Made by a program: the position numbers and the translations under genes. The notes below the pieces were generated by a model that did not search any database, had not been told where the DNA came from, and saw only the letters and a program-made list of their open reading frames with translations. DNA of 64,000 bases from Mycobacterium hubeiense (GTDB lineage Bacteria; Actinomycetota; Actinomycetes; Mycobacteriales; Mycobacteriaceae), in contig NZ_PIZU01000010.1 in the NCBI RefSeq assembly GCF_002838065.1, positions 61,400 through 125,399 of the forward strand, written 5' to 3'. Below, one piece after another: positions 60,327 through 64,000 of the stretch. Every line of letters starts with the position of its first letter. Position 1 is the stretch's first letter.

Positions 60327-60487
60327 GATCCGCGCATGTGCCACACCGACAGCGAGCGCACAGATCGCACAATGGGCATGCGACCGACTTGCCCGCCGCA
60401 AGTACTCATAAACCTCGATCGCTCAAGATTTCGCTTACTGGATAGGCACTTTCGCAATGTGGACGATTTGCCGATACGCAGCACCGA

Positions 60488-61327
60488 TTAGAGAATCGGT
60501 CTACCGCCGGTGACCGCGACCCTTGCACCCGTCACATAGCTGGCTTCGTCGGAGGCCAGCAGTACGTAGATGGGCGCCAGCTCGACAGGCTGGCCCGCGC
60601 GTGCCAGTGGCACGTTCTCCCCGAACGATTTCACCCGTTCCGGTGGCATCGTCGACGGAATGAGCGGCGTCCAGATGGGACCCGGGGCGACGCTGTTGAC
60701 GCGGATTCCCTTGTTGCCCAACAACTCAGCGAGGCTGGCCGAGAAGTTGGCGATCGCCGCCTTGGTGGCCGCATACGGCGCCAGGGTCGGGTTGGGCATA
60801 TCGGAGTTGACCGAGGAACTGCCGATGATCGACCCACCCGCGCCCATGTGCGGTAGCGCCGCCTTGACCAGATAGAAGTACGCGCCAACGTTGAGCTTGA
60901 ACGTGTAATCCCATTCCTCGTCGCTGATCTCGTCGAGACTCTGATGCGTCATCTGGTAGGCGGCATTGCTGACGAGCACATCGATGCCGCCGAATCCCTC
61001 GACGGCTCTGTCGACAACCGCGCGGCAGTGCGCCGGGTCGGAGAGGTCACCGGCCATCAGCACGCACGTGCGGCCCGCCTCCTGGACGTACTGCTGGACG
61101 TCCTGTGCGTCTTCATGCTCGTTGAGGTACGCGATCAGCACGTCGGCGCCCTCACGCGCGAACGCGATCGCGACGGCCCGGCCGATCCCGCTGTCGCCGC
61201 CGGTGATGACCGTCCGTTTGCCCTCCAAGCGTCCGGTGCCGCGGTAGCTGGTTTCTCCGCAATCGGGTGGCGGGGTCATCTGCGACTGCACGCCGGGCGG
61301 TGCCTGCTGCTGTTCCGGGAAACTCAT
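60488..61327 (-). CDS. Short-chain dehydrogenase, YghA/general-stress type
   Basis: A 279-residue SDR with a 35-residue Pro/Gln-rich N-terminal extension (EQQQAPPGVQSQMTPPPDCGETSYRG) typical of the stress-induced Gram-positive and YghA group. The cofactor motif is TGGDSGIG, the catalytic Ser is in GSSSVNS, and Tyr/Lys are in YAATK. The substrate is unknown. Close homologues in Bacillus are general-stress proteins, which fits the sigF neighbourhood. Confidence 0.88.
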   Translation of the reverse strand: MSFPEQQQAPPGVQSQMTPPPDCGETSYRGTGRLEGKRTVITGGDSGIGRAVAIAFAREGADVLIAYLNEHEDAQDVQQYVQEAGRTCVLMAGDLSDPAHCRAVVDRAVEGFGGIDVLVSNAAYQMTHQSLDEISDEEWDYTFKLNVGAYFYLVKAALPHMGAGGSIIGSSSVNSDMPNPTLAPYAATKAAIANFSASLAELLGNKGIRVNSVAPGPIWTPLIPSTMPPERVKSFGENVPLARAGQPVELAPIYVLLASDEASYVTGARVAVTGGRPIL

Positions 61328-61386
61328 GGCCGGTGTCTACCCGCGATGGCAACTGCCGAATCGACGTCAGGGGTAAACAGGAGGTG

Positions 61387-62565
61387 ATGGAACAACTCGA
61401 TGGCGGCGTCGTCAACTTCGCCAGCCAGATCGACCCGGCGACGATCGAGCAGGCCAAACAAACAGCCAGCCTGCCGTTCGTGTACCCGCACGTGGCGCTG
61501 ATGCCCGACGCACATGTCGGCAAGGGCGCCGCGGTGGGCACGGTGATCCCGACGCTGGGCGCGGTGATCCCGGCGGCCGTCGGCGTCGACATCGGGTGCG
61601 GCATGGTCGCCGCCCGCACCCGGTTCACCGCGGCCGACATCGCGGGCAAAGACACTGCCCGACTTCGCAGTTCGCTCGAATCCGCCATCCCGCTGAGTGC
61701 GGGCAACTACAACAAGTCGCTGCGCCGGTACCCGTTCACCGCGCCGCGCATCGAGCGGCTCGAGAAGCTCGCCGCCGAGACCGACGTGGACCTGTCCCAC
61801 TCCCCGAAATGGAAGGCCCAGCTAGGCACGCTGGGCGGCGGGAACCATTTCATCGAGCTATGCCTCGACCGCGACGATGCGGTGTGGATGTTCCTGCACG
61901 CCGGGTCACGCGGCGTCGGCAACAGGATCGCCACCCGCCACATCAAGGTGGCCCAGCAGTGGTGCCGGAGTCGGCACATCACGCTGCCCAACGCCGACCT
62001 GGCCTACCTCGAGGAAGGCACCCCCGAGTTCGACGCCTACCTCCGCGAGCTTCGCTGGGCGCAGCAGTATGCGCTCGCCAACCGCGAGGAGATGATGGAC
62101 CGCTTCCGGCAGGCGTTTGCGCACTGGATGCACACCGACGCGGACGGCGTCGAGGTCGAGCGGATCAACACCCACCACAACTACACGGCGCGAGAACGCC
62201 ACGCGGACACAGACGTATGGCTGACCCGCAAGGGCGCCGTGGACGCCCATCGCGGCGTGATGGGGCTGATCCCCGGCTCGATGGGCACCCGCTCATACAT
62301 CGTGCGCGGCAAGGGCAATCCGGCCAGCTTCTGCAGCGCGCCGCACGGCGCCGGGCGGCGCTTCTCCCGAAACGAGGCCAGGCGCCGGTTCACCGCCGCC
62401 GACCTCGCCGCCCGGATGAAAGGGATCGAATACCGCCACGGCGAAGCGTGGGTCGACGAGATCCCCGACGCCTACAAACCCATCGACACGGTGATGGCGG
62501 ATTCGCAGGACCTCGTCGAGGTGATCACCGAACTACGGCAGGTTGTCAACGTCAAGGGCACATGA
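61387..62565 (+). CDS. rtcB: RNA-splicing ligase RtcB
   Basis: A 392-residue RtcB, the GTP- and Mn-dependent ligase that joins 2',3'-cyclic phosphate or 3'-phosphate RNA ends to 5'-OH ends. Metal and guanylate residues are visible in LMPDAHVGKGAAVGTVIP, GVDIGCGM, LGTLGGGNHFIEL, LHAGSRGVGN, INTHHNY and SAPHGAGRRFSR, where His is the guanylylated residue. No archease or RtcA gene adjoins it. The ATG at 61387 is used; GTG 61333 or 61384 are alternatives. It is divergent from the SDR gene. Confidence 0.93.
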   Translation: MEQLDGGVVNFASQIDPATIEQAKQTASLPFVYPHVALMPDAHVGKGAAVGTVIPTLGAVIPAAVGVDIGCGMVAARTRFTAADIAGKDTARLRSSLESAIPLSAGNYNKSLRRYPFTAPRIERLEKLAAETDVDLSHSPKWKAQLGTLGGGNHFIELCLDRDDAVWMFLHAGSRGVGNRIATRHIKVAQQWCRSRHITLPNADLAYLEEGTPEFDAYLRELRWAQQYALANREEMMDRFRQAFAHWMHTDADGVEVERINTHHNYTARERHADTDVWLTRKGAVDAHRGVMGLIPGSMGTRSYIVRGKGNPASFCSAPHGAGRRFSRNEARRRFTAADLAARMKGIEYRHGEAWVDEIPDAYKPIDTVMADSQDLVEVITELRQVVNVKGT

Positions 62566-62600
62566 CTGGCGTTTGAATCACTACGATTGTGGCTAGAGCT

Positions 62601-62612
62601 ACAGACGTCTGT
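62601..62612. promoter_or_regulatory. Perfect palindrome upstream of ctaD
   Basis: The 12-bp perfect palindrome ACAGACGTCTGT ends 14 bp before the ctaD GTG. It is in a position to act as an operator or leader hairpin. No regulator is identified. Confidence 0.35.
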
Positions 62613-62626
62613 CGTCTGGAGATGCC

Positions 62627-64000
62627 GTGACCACCGAAGCTCCCCCGCTTGCTGACCTCAAACCTCGCCGCCCCTTCCCCGCACGGCTGGGCCCGAAGGG
62701 CAACCTGGTCTACAAGCTGATCACCACCACCGATCACAAGCTGATCGGCATCATGTACGTCGTCGCCTGCTTCGGGTTCTTCTTCACCGGCGGCCTGATG
62801 GCGCTGTTCATCCGCACCGAGTTGGCGCTGCCCGGCCTGCAGTTCCTGTCCAACGAGCAGTACAACCAGCTGTTCACCATGCACGGCACGATCATGTTGC
62901 TGTTCTACGCGACGCCGATCGTGTTCGGGTTCGCCAACCTGGTGCTGCCGCTGCAGATCGGGGCCCCCGATGTCGCGTTCCCGCGACTCAACGCGTTGTC
63001 GTTCTGGCTGTTCCTGTTCGGCGGGTTGATCACCACAGCGGGGTTCATCACCCCCGGCGGGGCGGCCGACTTCGGCTGGACCGCGTACTCGCCGCTGACC
63101 GACGCGATTCACTCGCCGGGCGCCGGCGGTGACCTGTGGATCATGGGCCTGGCGATCGGCGGTTTGGGCACCATCCTCGGCGGGGTCAACATGATCACCA
63201 CCGTCGTGTGTATGCGGGCGCCGGGCATGACGATGTTCCGGATGCCGATCTTCACCTGGAACATCCTGGTGACGTCGATCCTGGTGCTGCTGGCCTTCCC
63301 CATCCTGACCGCCGCGCTGTTTGCGCTCGCCGCCGACCGTCATCTCGGCGCCCACGTCTACGACCCCGCCAACGGCGGAACCATCCTGTGGCAACACCTG
63401 TTCTGGTTCTTCGGGCACCCCGAGGTGTACATCGTCGCGCTGCCGTTCTTCGGCATCGTCACCGAGATCTTCCCGGTGTTCTCCCGCAAACCGATATTCG
63501 GCTACACGCTGCTGGTGTACGCCACCCTCGGCATCGGCGCGCTGTCCATGGTGGTGTGGGCCCACCACATGTTCGCCACCGGCGCGGTGCTGATGCCGTT
63601 CTTCGCATTCACCACCTACCTGATCGCGGTACCGACGGGCATCAAGTTCTTCAACTGGATCGGCACAATGTGGAAGGGCCAGTTGACATTCGAGACACCC
63701 ATGCTGTTCGCGGTCGGATTCCTTGTGACGTTCCTGCTTGGCGGCCTGTCCGGCATCATCCTGGCCAGCCCGCCGATGGACTTCCATGTCACCGACTCGT
63801 ATTTCGTGGTGGCGCACTTCCACTACGTGCTGTTCGGCACGATCGTGTTCGCCACCTACGCCGGGGTGTACTTCTGGTTCCCGAAGATGACGGGCCGGCT
63901 GCTCGACGAGCGGTTGGGCAAGCTGAACTTCTGGCTCACCCTCATCGGTTTCCACACCACCTTCCTGGTGCAGCACTGGCTCGGCGACGAGGGCATGCCG
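62627..64000 (+). CDS. ctaD: Cytochrome c oxidase subunit I, CtaD (runs off the window)
   Basis: 458 codons are present from GTG 62627. The start [38 protein letters not shown] leads into the helices of a haem-copper oxidase. Visible ligands are the haem a His in [12 protein letters not shown], the CuB His and cross-linked Tyr in FGHPEVYI, the CuB pair in WAHHMF, and the haem His residues in [11 protein letters not shown]. It is the catalytic subunit of the aa3 branch of the bcc-aa3 supercomplex. In M. tuberculosis ctaD (Rv3043c) lies elsewhere, so synteny breaks between sigF and here. Confidence 0.95.
   Translation, partial: MTTEAPPLADLKPRRPFPARLGPKGNLVYKLITTTDHKLIGIMYVVACFGFFFTGGLMALFIRTELALPGLQFLSNEQYNQLFTMHGTIMLLFYATPIVFGFANLVLPLQIGAPDVAFPRLNALSFWLFLFGGLITTAGFITPGGAADFGWTAYSPLTDAIHSPGAGGDLWIMGLAIGGLGTILGGVNMITTVVCMRAPGMTMFRMPIFTWNILVTSILVLLAFPILTAALFALAADRHLGAHVYDPANGGTILWQHLFWFFGHPEVYIVALPFFGIVTEIFPVFSRKPIFGYTLLVYATLGIGALSMVVWAHHMFATGAVLMPFFAFTTYLIAVPTGIKFFNWIGTMWKGQLTFETPMLFAVGFLVTFLLGGLSGIILASPPMDFHVTDSYFVVAHFHYVLFGTIVFATYAGVYFWFPKMTGRLLDERLGKLNFWLTLIGFHTTFLVQHWLGDEGMP

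Noticed and set aside
62552..63976. A 474-codon open frame antisense to ctaD
   Set aside because: Shadow of ctaD with low-complexity Glu/Gln/His/Arg composition and no recognisable domain.

Overview
The window is GC-rich chromosomal DNA from a member of the Mycobacteriaceae, most likely a non-tuberculous, Mycolicibacterium-type species. Gene content and order up to about 53.9 kb follow the Mycobacterium tuberculosis block Rv3240c-Rv3287c: secA1, hpf, comF-like, lpqB-mtrB-mtrA, tmk, sahH, alkB-rubA-rubB-tetR, manA to manB, whiB2, fbiA-fbiB, manC-wbbL-rmlD, lcp1, fadE25, purE-purK, birA, accD5-accE5-maf, sseA, accA3, sigF-rsbW. The species cannot be named from this evidence. No rRNA, tRNA, insertion sequence or CRISPR array was seen.

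Layout. 1-7.4 kb: protein export (secA1), ribosome hibernation, the MtrAB-LpqB signalling operon and thymidylate kinase. 7.5-15.5 kb: an accessory island between tmk and sahH. It holds an EsxF-like/EsxE-like pair, a 1,149-residue CpnT-like protein whose C-terminal domain is not the TNT NAD glycohydrolase, two downstream proteins that appear to share a domain (candidate immunity module), and, convergently, a four-helix TPR membrane protein with a TPR-AAA+ ATPase. 15.7-21.2 kb: sahH, the alkane hydroxylase operon with its TetR regulator and a palindromic candidate operator, and an amino-acid permease. 21.2-35.7 kb: an FAD oxidoreductase, a DUF808 membrane protein, mannose and GDP-mannose genes, whiB2, F420 biosynthesis, a Nudix gene, and the rhamnosyl linker genes wbbL and rmlD. 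35.7-51.4 kb: cell-wall ligase lcp1, lipoprotein and hypothetical genes, purine genes, biotin ligase and the acyl-CoA carboxylase genes accD5, accE5 and accA3 with maf, sseA and a SufE-like gene. 51.4-62.6 kb: a stress and regulation region around sigF-rsbW with two STAS proteins, two ANTAR proteins, a PucR-type regulator, DUF4193 and DUF6766 proteins, a GT4 glycosyltransferase, an SDR and RtcB. The window ends inside ctaD.

Non-coding structure. Between fbiB and the Nudix gene lie 25 copies of a 32-bp unit. Each copy carries an 11-codon micro-ORF whose stop overlaps the next start, linking the fbiB stop to the Nudix start. A single related micro-ORF joins accE5 to maf, and a different 45-46-bp repeat joins accD5 to accE5. 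Three dispersed hairpins with similar outer arms lie just downstream of sahH, a small gene at 47.5 kb and accA3. Two good SigF promoter matches are visible, one upstream of rsbW-sigF and one upstream of the DUF6766 gene.

The strongest candidate for an undescribed system is the 7.5-15.5 kb island: a CpnT-type toxin-delivery module with a swapped effector domain, a possible duplicated immunity fold and a TPR/AAA+ pair.
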